This document shows, piece after piece, positions 26,944-35,676 of a stretch of DNA of 64,000 nucleotides (its first letter is position 1; every line of letters begins with the position of its first letter). The position numbers and the translations under genes were made by a program. Source of the stretch: Gryllotalpicola protaetiae (GTDB taxonomy: Bacteria > Actinomycetota > Actinomycetes > Actinomycetales > Microbacteriaceae); NCBI RefSeq assembly GCF_003627055.1, contig NZ_CP032624.1, forward strand, positions 2,728,001-2,792,000, written 5' to 3'. The notes beneath the pieces are model-generated. The model worked only from the letters and a program-made list of their open reading frames with translations, did not search any database and was not told the origin of the DNA.

Positions 26944-27888
26944 TTACGCGTCGGCCTCGGCGAGGTGCTTGTACAGCGCCGTCGAGAAGTAGCGCTCGCC
27001 CGTGTCGGGCACGACCGCGACGATGTTCTTGCCCGCGAACTCTGGCCGCTTGGCGAGCTGCACGGCGGCGTACACCGCGGCACCGGACGAGATGCCCGCG
27101 AACACGCCTTCCTCGGCGGCGAGGCGGCGCGCCGTCGCGATGGCGTCATCGCTCGGAACGGGGAAGACCTCGTCGTAGACGTCGGTGTCGAGCACCTCGG
27201 GGACGAATCCCGCGCCGATGCCCTGGATCTTGTGCGGGCCGTGGGCGCCGCCGCGCAGCACCTCGGTCTCGGCCGGCTCGACGGCCACGATGTGCACGTT
27301 CGGGTTCTGCTCCTTGAGGAAGCGGCCCGCACCGGTGATCGTGCCGCCCGTGCCGATGCCCGCGACGAACACGTCGACGTCGCCGCCGGTCGCGTCCCAG
27401 ATCTCCGGGCCGGTGGTGTTGTAGTGGATGGCGGGGTTCGCCTGGTTCTCGAACTGACGGGCCCAGATCGCGCCGGGCGTCGACGCGACGATCTCCTGCA
27501 CCTTGGCGATCGAGGACTTGATGCCCTCGGCGCCCGGGGTGAGCACGACCTCGGCGCCGAACGCACGGAGGATCAGGCGGCGCTCGATGCTCATCGTGTC
27601 GGGCATGACGAGGATCGTCTTGTAGCCGCGCGCGGCGCCGACCATCGCGAGACCGATGCCGGTGTTGCCGCTGGTCGCCTCGACGATGGTGCCACCCTCG
27701 GTGAGAGCGCCGTCGGCCTCGGCCGCGTCGACGATCGCGACCGCGATGCGGTCCTTGACGCTGGAGGCGGGGTTGAAGAACTCGAGCTTCGCGAGCACTG
27801 TCGCGGGCGCGTCGTCAGTGACGCGGTTCAGCTTGACGAGGGGCGTTCCGCCCACCGCCTTGGTGATGTCAGGAAGAATCTCGGCCAT
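26944..27888 (-). CDS. cysK: Cysteine synthase (O-acetylserine sulfhydrylase)
   Basis: 314 aa PLP enzyme of fold type II. The PLP lysine is K45 (SSVKDRIA); the substrate loop TSGNTG and phosphate loop GIGTGGTITG are present. It forms cysteine from O-acetylserine and sulfide and probably complexes with the CysE encoded next. ATG 27888 follows TAGGCT (27896-27901, minus strand) by 7 nt, so the mRNA is probably leaderless. It is divergent from prmC over 27 bp. Confidence 0.96.
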   Translation of the reverse strand: MAEILPDITKAVGGTPLVKLNRVTDDAPATVLAKLEFFNPASSVKDRIAVAIVDAAEADGALTEGGTIVEATSGNTGIGLAMVGAARGYKTILVMPDTMSIERRLILRAFGAEVVLTPGAEGIKSSIAKVQEIVASTPGAIWARQFENQANPAIHYNTTGPEIWDATGGDVDVFVAGIGTGGTITGAGRFLKEQNPNVHIVAVEPAETEVLRGGAHGPHKIQGIGAGFVPEVLDTDVYDEVFPVPSDDAIATARRLAAEEGVFAGISSGAAVYAAVQLAKRPEFAGKNIVAVVPDTGERYFSTALYKHLAEADA

Positions 27889-27915
27889 ACGGGAAAGCCT
27901 ATTGTTGCTGGGGTT

Positions 27916-28794
27916 ATGAACACGATGTCCGTTACGTTCCGAGCACTGCTCGCCGAGGTCACAGAGCAGCTTTTGACCGCTGGGGTGACCACACCGGGGG
28001 TCGATGCGGCGCTGCTCATCGGATTTGTGACGGACGCCTCGCGCGGGCGCGTGCAGGCGATGGCGTTGACGGATGCCTCGGCCGACGCCTCCGTCGTCGA
28101 GAGGGTGCGCACGCTCGCCGCCCGGCGGGCTGCGCGCGAGCCGCTGCAGCACATCACGGGCACAGCGGCGTTCCGTTCGCTGGAGCTCGCGGTCGGGCCC
28201 GGTGTGTTCGTTCCGCGCCCCGAGACCGAGCAGGTCGCGCAGTTCGCGATCGACGCGCTGCGCGGGTCGGCCTCGCCCGAGCCTCTCGCCGTCGACCTCG
28301 GCACGGGCAGCGGCGCGATCGCGCTCTCGCTCGCAGTCGAGGTGCCGCACGCGCGGGTGTTCGGCGTCGAGAAGTCGACAGAGGCGCTGCCATGGACGAG
28401 GCGGAACTTCCAGGCATCCGGCGCCTCGAATGCCACCCTGGTCGAAGGCGACCTGGCAGATCCCGCGCTGCTTTCCGAGCTCGGCGGACGTGTCGACGTG
28501 GTGATCTCGAACCCGCCGTATGTCCCGCAGGACGCGATTCCGCGCGACCCCGAGGTGCGGCTGTTCGACCCGGCGATGGCGCTCTACGGCGGCCCTGACG
28601 GGCTCGACCTCGTGCGCGCGCTGTCGCGCACCGCGCTGCGACTCGCGCACCCGGGCGCGCTGCTCGTGATCGAGCACGGCGAGCTGCAGGGCGCCGACAT
28701 CCGCGCCTTGCTCGCGGCGGACGGCTGGCGCGCCCCCGCCACGCACCCGGATCTCACCGGCCGCGACCGCGCGACCACCGCCCTGCGCCCATAG
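27916..28794 (+). CDS. prmC: Peptide chain release factor N5-glutamine methyltransferase
   Basis: 292 aa. Class I SAM methyltransferase with LGTGSGAIAL (about 128-137) and the substrate glutamine motif NPPY (199-202). It methylates the GGQ glutamine of release factors, including the prfA product above. TATTGT (27900-27905) is a possible -10; an alternative ATG lies at 27925. In related genomes it directly follows prfA; here five genes intervene. Confidence 0.95.
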   Translation: MNTMSVTFRALLAEVTEQLLTAGVTTPGVDAALLIGFVTDASRGRVQAMALTDASADASVVERVRTLAARRAAREPLQHITGTAAFRSLELAVGPGVFVPRPETEQVAQFAIDALRGSASPEPLAVDLGTGSGAIALSLAVEVPHARVFGVEKSTEALPWTRRNFQASGASNATLVEGDLADPALLSELGGRVDVVISNPPYVPQDAIPRDPEVRLFDPAMALYGGPDGLDLVRALSRTALRLAHPGALLVIEHGELQGADIRALLAADGWRAPATHPDLTGRDRATTALRP

Positions 28795-28895
28795 GCGCCG
28801 CCCCAGTGCGCGCGCCCGCCTCGCGCCCAGAGGCGCCGCCTGCACGGCACACACCCGCCTTGCGCCAAAGGCGTCGCCCGCAAGCGCCCGCCCGC
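28783..28895. repeat. Three degenerate tandem repeats of 37-39 bp after prmC
   Basis: Units at 28783-28819, 28820-28858 and 28859-28895 share a core like GCGCC-n-AGGCG-CGCC and end in CCCGC. The first unit includes the last codons of prmC. No coding capacity recognised. Confidence 0.5.
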
Positions 28896-28907
28896 CCGTC
28901 GCGCGCG

Positions 28908-28994
28908 TAGGAACTGGCCCTAGTTCGCACGCTCGCCCCTACAAAACGACTGGTTCGATAGGGGAAATCGTGCGTTCTACGCACCGCCCCTATC
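28908..28994. terminator. Long hairpin repeat between prmC and the TetR gene
   Basis: The left arm (28908-28942) pairs imperfectly with 28957-28994, reaching into the TetR stop codon. The left arm matches that of the hairpin at 52330 at 27 of 35 positions without gaps, so the two belong to one repeat family. It lies between convergent genes and probably terminates both. Confidence 0.65.
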
Positions 28995-29955
28995 CGCGGT
29001 TGGCCCGCGCGCGCGCCCGCTCGCGCTCAGCGCGAGCCGCCTCCCGCTCGGCGGCTGCAGCAGCCCGCTCGCGCGCGTTCTTCAGCGCCTCGAGCTCGTG
29101 CTTCTGCGCCTCGCGCAGCGACTTCTCGGCCTCGCGCCGGCGCTGCACGGCATCCTTCACCTTCTGGTCCTTCGCGTAGTGCACGAGGTCCGGGTCTGGG
29201 GCGGCGACCGGCTCGGCGGCGCCCGCCTTCTTCGCGGCGAGATACGCCGCGATCCCGTCGAGGATCCGCTCGAGCCCGAATCCGGCGTCGTCGAACTCGC
29301 GGTCCGAGAGCTGCCCGGCATCCAACACCTTGCGCAGCTCGGGGTATTCGGCGGGGTCGAGCAGCTCGCGCAGCGCGCTCTCATAGGCTTCGCCCGTCGC
29401 CTGCTCGACCGGCACACCCGCCGACGCGATCTGATGCTGGATCGCCACCGCGACCCGGGCGTGGTTCGCGACCACGAGGATCGTGGCCATCTTCTCGAGC
29501 GCGGAGAGCGGGGTGCGCGCAAGCGCTGCGAGGGCGGCGTCGAGCGTGCGCAGCTCGTTGGGCATCATCGGGATTCCCGTGATCGGCAGCTCCGTCATCC
29601 ACGGGTGCGCGCCCAGCTGGGCCATCATCGCCCGCGTCCAGGTGCGCAGCTCCGCGCGCCAGTCCTCGCCGGCTGCCGCCGGCACGTCGATGCCAGAGAC
29701 CGCGTCCTGCATGAGCTTCAGCAGGTCGTCTTTCGCGGTGACGTAGCGGTACAGCGACATGGTCGTGTACCCGAGCTCCTGCGCGACCCGCGCCATCGAC
29801 ACGGCGCCGAGCCCCTCCGAGTCGGCGAGGCCGACGGCGACCTCGACGATCCGCTCGATCGAGAGCTCTCGCCGCGGCCCGCGCTGGGGATTAGCCGCAA
29901 CGCCCCACGCCAGGGCGATGGCGTGGGGCAGTGCGGGCTCAGACTGGTCGGCCAT
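28990..29955 (-). CDS. TetR family regulator with C-terminal basic coiled coil
   Basis: 321 aa, long for TetR. Helix-turn-helix at about 32-75 (RIVEVAVGLADSEGLG, ELGYTTMSLYRYVTAKDDLL), a C-terminal domain of the TetR_C type seen with antibiotic exporters (about 90-265), then about 60 charged residues rich in Ala, Glu and Arg predicted to form a coiled coil. I chose ATG 29955: TAGACT lies 7 nt upstream, which argues for its own leaderless promoter. It follows the ABC permease by 52 nt and probably controls that exporter. Confidence 0.87.
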   Translation of the reverse strand: MADQSEPALPHAIALAWGVAANPQRGPRRELSIERIVEVAVGLADSEGLGAVSMARVAQELGYTTMSLYRYVTAKDDLLKLMQDAVSGIDVPAAAGEDWRAELRTWTRAMMAQLGAHPWMTELPITGIPMMPNELRTLDAALAALARTPLSALEKMATILVVANHARVAVAIQHQIASAGVPVEQATGEAYESALRELLDPAEYPELRKVLDAGQLSDREFDDAGFGLERILDGIAAYLAAKKAGAAEPVAAPDPDLVHYAKDQKVKDAVQRRREAEKSLREAQKHELEALKNARERAAAAAEREAARAERERARARANRG

Positions 29956-30007
29956 GTCGGCCAGTCTAGGAACGAGCCAGGGTGGGCTGGGCGGGTTGAA
30001 GGGGGAG

Positions 30008-30802
30008 TCAGGCAAGCGTGCGCCTGCGATAGACGATGACGGATGCCACGACTGCCGCCGCCCCGAGCGAGATCAGCCACGCGAGGGCTGCGGCGACCGT
30101 GCCCGCGTCGGGGGCGCCGGCCAGCAGCCCGCGCGCGGTCTCGATGATCGGCGTGAACGGCTGGTGCTCGGCGAAGCCGCGCAGCCAGTGCGGCATGGTG
30201 TCCACCGGCACGAACCCGCTCGACATGTACGGCACGAACAGGAACACGAAGTTCACCGACTGAGCGGCGTCGACAGAGAGCGTGAGCCCGGCAAGACAGG
30301 TGAGCCAGGTGAACGACAGGGCGGCGAGCGCCAGGTAGGCCCACACCAGCACCCAGTCGCCGACGCCGGCGGCCGGCCGCCAGCCGAGCGCCACGGCGAC
30401 GAGCACGACGGGGACGCACGCCACGAGGTTGCGCAGCACCCCGGCCACGACGTGCCCGAGCAGCACGGCCGGCTCGAACATGGGCAGCGTCTTGAACCGG
30501 TCGATGACGCCGGCCGCCATGTCCTGCGCGACGGTGACCGCTGTGAACGACGCCCCCATGCCGACGCACATGATGAGCACGCCGGGCACCACGTAGTCGA
30601 CGTAGTGACCCGTCCGGTCGACGGCGCCGCCGAAGATGACGACGAAGACGAGCATGACGACGGTCGGCAGCAGCAGGCTCGAGAACAGGCTGTCGAAGCT
30701 GCGCAGCGTGCGGCGCAGTTCGCGCCCGATGAGCCGGGTGGTGTCGCCGACGGGACGGAAGCCGGCGCGGGTCGGCGCCGGGGGAGTGCCGAGAGCGGTC
30801 AT
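30008..30802 (-). CDS. ABC-2 type exporter permease
   Basis: 264 aa. Six hydrophobic segments and the ABC-2 signature near the end (SGFVPVDTMPHWLRGFAEHQPFTPIIETAR). This is the DrrB-like permease class of daunorubicin-type exporters. The ATG overlaps the ATPase stop (ATGA). With the ATPase it should form a dimeric exporter of a hydrophobic compound; the cargo is unknown. Confidence 0.9.
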   Translation of the reverse strand: MTALGTPPAPTRAGFRPVGDTTRLIGRELRRTLRSFDSLFSSLLLPTVVMLVFVVIFGGAVDRTGHYVDYVVPGVLIMCVGMGASFTAVTVAQDMAAGVIDRFKTLPMFEPAVLLGHVVAGVLRNLVACVPVVLVAVALGWRPAAGVGDWVLVWAYLALAALSFTWLTCLAGLTLSVDAAQSVNFVFLFVPYMSSGFVPVDTMPHWLRGFAEHQPFTPIIETARGLLAGAPDAGTVAAALAWLISLGAAAVVASVIVYRRRTLA

Positions 30803-31740
30803 GCCGCCACCTCCTGCGATTCGGGCTCGCGCCCGGTGAGGGTGAGAAAGACGTCGTCGAGCGTCGGCCGGTCGATGCGCACATCGGCGACGGCGGCGCC
30901 GGGTGCGGCGTCGAAGAACGCGCGCAGGGTGCCTGCGGCGTCGGTGGTCGCGATCGCGACGGTCAGCGATTCGAGATCGACGGATGCCTGGGGCGCCGCC
31001 GCCCGCGCCAGCTCGAGCGACTCGTGGTCGGCGAGCGAGACCACGACCCGGTCGCTGTCGACCCGGCGCTTGAGCTCCTCCGGCGAGCCGTGTGCGATGA
31101 CCGCGCCCCGGTCGAGCACGACCACGTCGTCGGCGAGCGCGTCGGCCTCGTCGAGGTACTGCGTCGTGAGCAGCACGGTCGTGCCGGCGCCGACGAGCTC
31201 GCGGATCGACCGCCACACCTGCGTGCGGCTGCGCGGGTCGAGCCCGGTGGTGGGCTCGTCGAGCACAAGCACCTCCGGGCGCGGCAGCAGGCTGATCGCG
31301 AGATCGAGGCGGCGGCGCATGCCGCCGGAGTAGGTGGAGACGCGCCGGCCCGCGGCATCCGTCAGCTCGAAGTCGTCGAGCAGCTGCGCGACCCGCGTGC
31401 GTGCGCCGCGGCCGCGCAGACCGGCGATGCCCGCCATCAGCGCGAGGTTCTCGCGGCCGGTGAGGAAGCCGTCGACCGCGGCGTACTGACCGGTGAGGCT
31501 GAGGCTGCGGCGCACGGCGGCGGGGGAGCGGCTGACGTCGTGCCCGCACACGCGGGCCGTGCCGCCATCGGACGGCAGCAGCGTCGACAGGATGCCGACC
31601 GTGGTGGTCTTGCCGGCGCCGTTCGGCCCGAGCAGTGCGAGGACGGTGCCGCGCACCGCGTGGAAGTCCACGCCGTCGAGCACCCAGCGGCGGCCGTAGC
31701 GCTTGCGCAGCGCGTCGACCTCGATCGCGGGGGAGTCCAT
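30799..31740 (-). CDS. ABC exporter ATP-binding protein (DrrA-like)
   Basis: 313 aa. Walker A GPNGAGKTTT, signature YSGGMRRRLDLA, Walker B VLVLDEPTTGLD, and the C-terminal extension typical of DrrA-type ATPases. It powers the permease encoded next. ATG 31740 has AGAAAGGG 6 nt upstream. A palindrome 36-49 bp upstream is a candidate site for the TetR protein at the end of the cluster. Confidence 0.93.
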   Translation of the reverse strand: MDSPAIEVDALRKRYGRRWVLDGVDFHAVRGTVLALLGPNGAGKTTTVGILSTLLPSDGGTARVCGHDVSRSPAAVRRSLSLTGQYAAVDGFLTGRENLALMAGIAGLRGRGARTRVAQLLDDFELTDAAGRRVSTYSGGMRRRLDLAISLLPRPEVLVLDEPTTGLDPRSRTQVWRSIRELVGAGTTVLLTTQYLDEADALADDVVVLDRGAVIAHGSPEELKRRVDSDRVVVSLADHESLELARAAAPQASVDLESLTVAIATTDAAGTLRAFFDAAPGAAVADVRIDRPTLDDVFLTLTGREPESQEVAA

Positions 31741-31775
31741 GTCGACCCTTTCTGTGTATTCCGCAGATTGTGTGT

Positions 31776-31789
31776 ATTGCATACGCAAT
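31776..31789. promoter_or_regulatory. Putative operator of the ABC exporter
   Basis: Inverted repeat ATTGC-ATAC-GCAAT upstream of the ATPase gene, in a locally AT-rich stretch (31750-31805) that must hold the promoter. The adjacent TetR protein is the likely binder. Confidence 0.5.
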
Positions 31790-31939
31790 GCGTAGACCAT
31801 AAACAGTTGTGGGTGCCGTGTCAACCTTCCCTGTGCGCGCGGGTGAAATCGCGTGTCCGCGGGCGCAGCTTCTCCCGCGCACGTGTCGCATCACCCGCGC
31901 ACAGGGGACGCAGGGGGTGGCCGATAGACTTCGGAGGTC

Positions 31940-32752
31940 ATGCCCTCGATCTACGACTGCTCCGACCCCGACGAGCTGCTCACCGGCACACGCCTCGCCC
32001 GCCAGGCGCTCGGCCGCGGTGAGCTCGTCGTGATCCCCACCGACACGGTCTACGGTGTCGCCGCCGACGCGTTCAACGCGGCTGCCGTGCAGAGCCTGCT
32101 CGACGCCAAGGGGCGCGGCCGTCAGTCGCCGCCGCCCGTGCTGATCCCCGACCTCAAGACGCTCGACGCGCTCGCCGCGACCGTTCCCGACGAGGCTCGG
32201 CAGCTCGCCGAGGCGTTCTGGCCGGGCGGCCTCACGATCGTCTTCAACGCGCAGCCGTCGCTCGTGTGGGACCTCGGCGAGACGCGCGGCACGGTCGCTC
32301 TGCGCATGCCCGACCACAAGCTCACCCTCGAGCTGCTCGGTGAGACCGGGCCGCTCGCCGTCTCCAGCGCCAACAAGACCGGCCTGCCTGCTGCCAAGAC
32401 CGCCGTCACCGCCGAGGAGATGCTCGGCGACGCCGTCGCCGTCTACCTCGACGCGGGTCTCGCGGGCGCCGCGTACGACGGTGTGACCGAGTCGGGCGCG
32501 AGCGAGTCGTCGACGATCGTCGACGTCACGGGGCTCGCCGACGGGCGCGGCGTGCGGATTCTGCGGCAGGGCGTCGTCTCCGCCGACGAGCTGCGCGCGG
32601 TCATCGGCGACAAGCTGCAGACGGCCGAGCAGGTCTCGGCCGTGTCGGGCGATGAGGGTGCTGACCCGGTGGGTCAGCACTCGCCGGACGCCGAGCAGGC
32701 TGTGCCTGCGAGGGATGAGCTCCCGCCGGAGCCGGCCGATCCGGAGGCCTGA
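31940..32752 (+). CDS. tsaC: L-threonylcarbamoyladenylate synthase with C-terminal tail
   Basis: 270 aa. YrdC/Sua5-type domain (about 1-208) with IPTDTVYGVAADA, the KGRGRQSPPPVLI loop and GPLAVSSANKTG. It makes threonylcarbamoyl-AMP for tRNA t6A37. The last 60 residues are an Ala/Glu/Pro-rich disordered tail that includes the palindromic element shared with rho. TAGACT (31925-31930) and GGAGG precede the ATG. Its place before a WecA-like gene matches other actinobacteria. Confidence 0.94.
   Translation: MPSIYDCSDPDELLTGTRLARQALGRGELVVIPTDTVYGVAADAFNAAAVQSLLDAKGRGRQSPPPVLIPDLKTLDALAATVPDEARQLAEAFWPGGLTIVFNAQPSLVWDLGETRGTVALRMPDHKLTLELLGETGPLAVSSANKTGLPAAKTAVTAEEMLGDAVAVYLDAGLAGAAYDGVTESGASESSTIVDVTGLADGRGVRILRQGVVSADELRAVIGDKLQTAEQVSAVSGDEGADPVGQHSPDAEQAVPARDELPPEPADPEA
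32658..32712. repeat. In-frame palindromic element, copy 2 (in tsaC)
   Basis: The same 23-bp inverted repeat as in rho (32658-32680, identical) plus a 32-bp tail with 27 matches of 32. It encodes ADPVGQHSPDAEQAVPA in the C-terminal tail, in the same frame as in Rho. Confidence 0.85.
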
Positions 32753-32758
32753 CGCCCC

Positions 32759-33973
32759 ATGACCCTTCTCGCGCTGCTCGGTCTCTTCACCGCGCTCGTG
32801 ACCTTCGGGCTGTCGTTGGCCGTCTACCGCTTCGCGCTGCGCTTCAAGCTGTACCCGGCGATCCGCGAGCGCGACGTGCACACGCGCCCGACCCCGCGGC
32901 TCGGCGGGGTCGCGATGTTCCTCGGCGTGCTGATCGCGTTCGGCGCCGCGTGGCTGTTCTCGGCGCACTTCTCGCTGCTCTCGATCGTCTTCAACGACCC
33001 GAAGCCCATCCTCGGCATCCTCGGCGGCAGCCTGCTGATCGTCGTGATCGGCGTCATCGACGACCTCGTCGACCTCGACTGGATGACGAAGCTCGCCGGC
33101 CAGTTCGTCGCTGCGGGTCTCGTGGCGTGGTCGGGGGTCCAGATCCTGTCCCTGCCGCTCGGCGGCCTCACCGTCTGGTCGCCGCTGACCAGCGTGATCA
33201 TCACGGTGATCGTCGTGGTGCTCACGATGAACGCCATCAACTTCATCGACGGACTCGACGGGCTCGTCGTCGGCGTCGCGATCATCGCGAACTGCGTCTT
33301 CCTCGTGTACACCTACTCGATCACGGTGCGCACCAGCCCGCTCAACTACTTCTCGCTGGCATCCGTCATCACCGCGATCCTGATCGGCGCCTGCGTCGGA
33401 TTCCTGCCGCTCAACTGGCACCCCGCGCGCATGTTCATGGGCGATGCCGGGGCGCTGCTCGTCGGCCTGCTGATGGCCGCGAGCGCCGTGACGGTGACGG
33501 GGCAGTTCGACCCGTCGACGCTGCAGCATGTCGTCGGGCGCACCCACCTGGTGTCGGCGTTCCTGCCGATCGTGCTGCCGCTCGCCGTGCTGATCGTGCC
33601 GTTCCTCGACTTCGGGCTTGCGGTGATCCGCCGCGTGAACGCGGGGCGCTCGCCCATGGCGGCCGATCGCAAGCACCTGCACCACCGGCTGCTCGACATG
33701 GGGCACTCGCATTTCCACGCCGTGCTGATCTTCTACGCGTGGACGGCGGTCGCCTCGATCGGCATGCTGCTGTTCTCGTTCGCCCCCGTCGTGCCGGTGT
33801 GGGCCGCGATCGTCTTCGTCGTCGTCGGGCTGCTCGCGTGCACCGCGGTCACCCTTGCGCCGCTCGGCCGCCGCCGCGCTGTCATGGCCGCGGAGTCGCA
33901 CATCGCCGAGCCCACGATCAGAGCGGCGGATGCCTCGGCCGAGGCTCCCGTCGCACACAAGGAGGCCTCGTGA
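32759..33973 (+). CDS. MraY/WecA-like undecaprenyl-phosphate sugar-1-phosphate transferase
   Basis: 404 aa with about 11 transmembrane segments. Family motifs are IDDLVDLD (metal-binding Asp), NFIDGLDGL, MFMGDAGALLVG and DRKHLHHRLLDMG. The histidine motif fits WecA-type GlcNAc-1-phosphate transferases (mycobacterial Rv1302), which start linkage-unit or polysaccharide synthesis, better than MraY. GGAGG precedes the ATG by 12 nt. It overlaps the next gene by 4 nt (GTGA). Confidence 0.92.
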   Translation: MTLLALLGLFTALVTFGLSLAVYRFALRFKLYPAIRERDVHTRPTPRLGGVAMFLGVLIAFGAAWLFSAHFSLLSIVFNDPKPILGILGGSLLIVVIGVIDDLVDLDWMTKLAGQFVAAGLVAWSGVQILSLPLGGLTVWSPLTSVIITVIVVVLTMNAINFIDGLDGLVVGVAIIANCVFLVYTYSITVRTSPLNYFSLASVITAILIGACVGFLPLNWHPARMFMGDAGALLVGLLMAASAVTVTGQFDPSTLQHVVGRTHLVSAFLPIVLPLAVLIVPFLDFGLAVIRRVNAGRSPMAADRKHLHHRLLDMGHSHFHAVLIFYAWTAVASIGMLLFSFAPVVPVWAAIVFVVVGLLACTAVTLAPLGRRRAVMAAESHIAEPTIRAADASAEAPVAHKEAS

Positions 33974-34404
33974 CCCCCAAGACCCTCACTCCCGCGCAGG
34001 TCATGCAGCGCGCGATGCTGTGGAATTTCGTGGCTGCAGGCGCCGTCGCGGTGATCGCAGGCGTGATCGGCGGCCTGGTCGCCGGCGGCACCGGCGCCCT
34101 CAGCGGGCTGATCGGCGCCGCGATCGTCGCCGCGCTGACCGCGATCACGGCCACGAGCATCCGCATCGCGGGCAGGCGCGCCACCGGGCCGGAGCACGCG
34201 CTCGTGTTCGTCGGCCTGATCACCGGCGGCTGGCTGCTCAAGCTCATCGTCTTCATCGCGCTCGCCCTGACGTTGCGGGGTCAGGCCTGGATCGACCCCA
34301 CCGTGCTGTTCCTCACGATCATCGTCGGCATCGTCATCACCCTCGTCATCGAGGTCGTGATCGTGGCCCGCAGCCGCGTGCTCTACGTGCCGGATGCACC
34401 GTGA
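33970..34404 (+). CDS. AtpI-like membrane protein ahead of the ATP synthase operon
   Basis: 144 aa with four hydrophobic segments. The position (between the WecA-like gene and atpB) corresponds to Rv1303-type proteins, regarded as ATP synthase protein I relatives that assist F0 c-ring assembly. Sequence similarity to AtpI is weak, so the role is inferred from position. GTG 33970 overlaps the preceding stop. Confidence 0.72.
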   Translation: MTPKTLTPAQVMQRAMLWNFVAAGAVAVIAGVIGGLVAGGTGALSGLIGAAIVAALTAITATSIRIAGRRATGPEHALVFVGLITGGWLLKLIVFIALALTLRGQAWIDPTVLFLTIIVGIVITLVIEVVIVARSRVLYVPDAP

Positions 34405-34435
34405 GACGAGGCCGTTCCGCCCACTCGCCGAGAAT

Positions 34436-34464
34436 TTGTCGGCGTACACCCGGTCTAGTAGGCT
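34436..34464 (+). promoter_or_regulatory. Promoter of the atp operon
   Basis: -35 TTGTCG (34436-34441), 17-nt spacer, -10 TAGGCT (34459-34464). The predicted leader of about 77 nt holds a stem CTTTCTG (34491-34497) with CAGAAAG (34513-34519). This is one of the best sigma-70-type promoters in the window. Confidence 0.75.
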
Positions 34465-34547
34465 GACAGCAATCACACTGCGCACCGATTCTTTCTGGTG
34501 CCTTTCGGTGAGCAGAAAGACTCCATCGGAATCAAGAGCGATCTCCG

Positions 34548-35396
34548 ATGTCCCAACAGGAGATAACGCTGATTTCGAACGCTGTACTCGCGCTGGGGCA
34601 AGTCGTTTCCGCTGATGGCGGCGGCTTCCAAGGTCCGTCTATCGACGACTTCTTTCCGAACGCGGTCCTTTTCGCCGGCACGCCTTTCGCGCTGAACCGC
34701 GTGCTGCTTGTCCGCCTCTTCGCAACGGCGGTGATCGTCGCGATCCTCTGGATCGGGTCGAGCCGCCTCAAGGTCGTCCCGTCGCGCGGGCAGGCCGCGT
34801 GGGAGTTCCTCATCGACTTCCCGCGCGTCAGCATCGTCAACGACACGCTCGGCGAGAAAGACGGCAAGCGGTTCATGCCGCTGATCATGGCGATGTTCTT
34901 CGGGACCCTCGCCTGGAACCTCACGGGTGTCATCCCCGGTCTGCAGATCGCCTCGACCGGCCTCATCGGCCAGGCGCTCATCATGGCGGCGATCGCCTAT
35001 GTGACCTTCATCTACGCAGGAATCCGAAAGCACGGCACCGGCGGCTTCATCGCCCACTCGCTGTGGCTCCCGGGTGTGCCGATCGCGATCAAGCCCGTGA
35101 TCGCGGTGCTCGAGTTCCTCTCGACCTTCATCGTCCGCCCGGTCACCCTGACTCTGCGACTCACGATGAACATGGTCGCCGGCCACATGCTCCTCGCGCT
35201 GTGCTTCCTCGCGACGAACTTCTTCTTCTTCACCGTGCTCGCCGGCGGCAACCCCCTCGGCCTGCTCGGCATCGGAAGCTTCGCGTTCGGCATCGCCTTC
35301 ACGGTGCTGGAGCTCTTCGTGGGCGCGCTGCAGGCATACATCTTCGCAATCCTCACCGCCATCTACATCCAGATGGCCATCGCCGACGAGCACTGA
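34548..35396 (+). CDS. atpB: ATP synthase F0 subunit a
   Basis: 282 aa. Polytopic membrane subunit forming the proton half-channels. The essential arginine is in LTLRLTMNM (about R204), followed by the terminal helices with E/Q residues (FTVLELFVGALQAYIF). It is the first gene of atpBEFHAGDC. Confidence 0.97.
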   Translation: MSQQEITLISNAVLALGQVVSADGGGFQGPSIDDFFPNAVLFAGTPFALNRVLLVRLFATAVIVAILWIGSSRLKVVPSRGQAAWEFLIDFPRVSIVNDTLGEKDGKRFMPLIMAMFFGTLAWNLTGVIPGLQIASTGLIGQALIMAAIAYVTFIYAGIRKHGTGGFIAHSLWLPGVPIAIKPVIAVLEFLSTFIVRPVTLTLRLTMNMVAGHMLLALCFLATNFFFFTVLAGGNPLGLLGIGSFAFGIAFTVLELFVGALQAYIFAILTAIYIQMAIADEH

Positions 35397-35423
35397 GCTC
35401 GACGGCACAACAGGACACCCTGA

Positions 35424-35648
<225 letters not shown>

Positions 35649-35676
35649 ATCCTGCAGCCACCGTTAGGGAGTGAGT

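Noticed and set aside
30803..33958. Upstream part of a 1316-aa minus-strand frame continuous with the ABC permease
   Set aside because: The permease starts at 30802 by overlap with the ATPase stop; the rest is antisense to ATPase, tsaC and the WecA-like gene.
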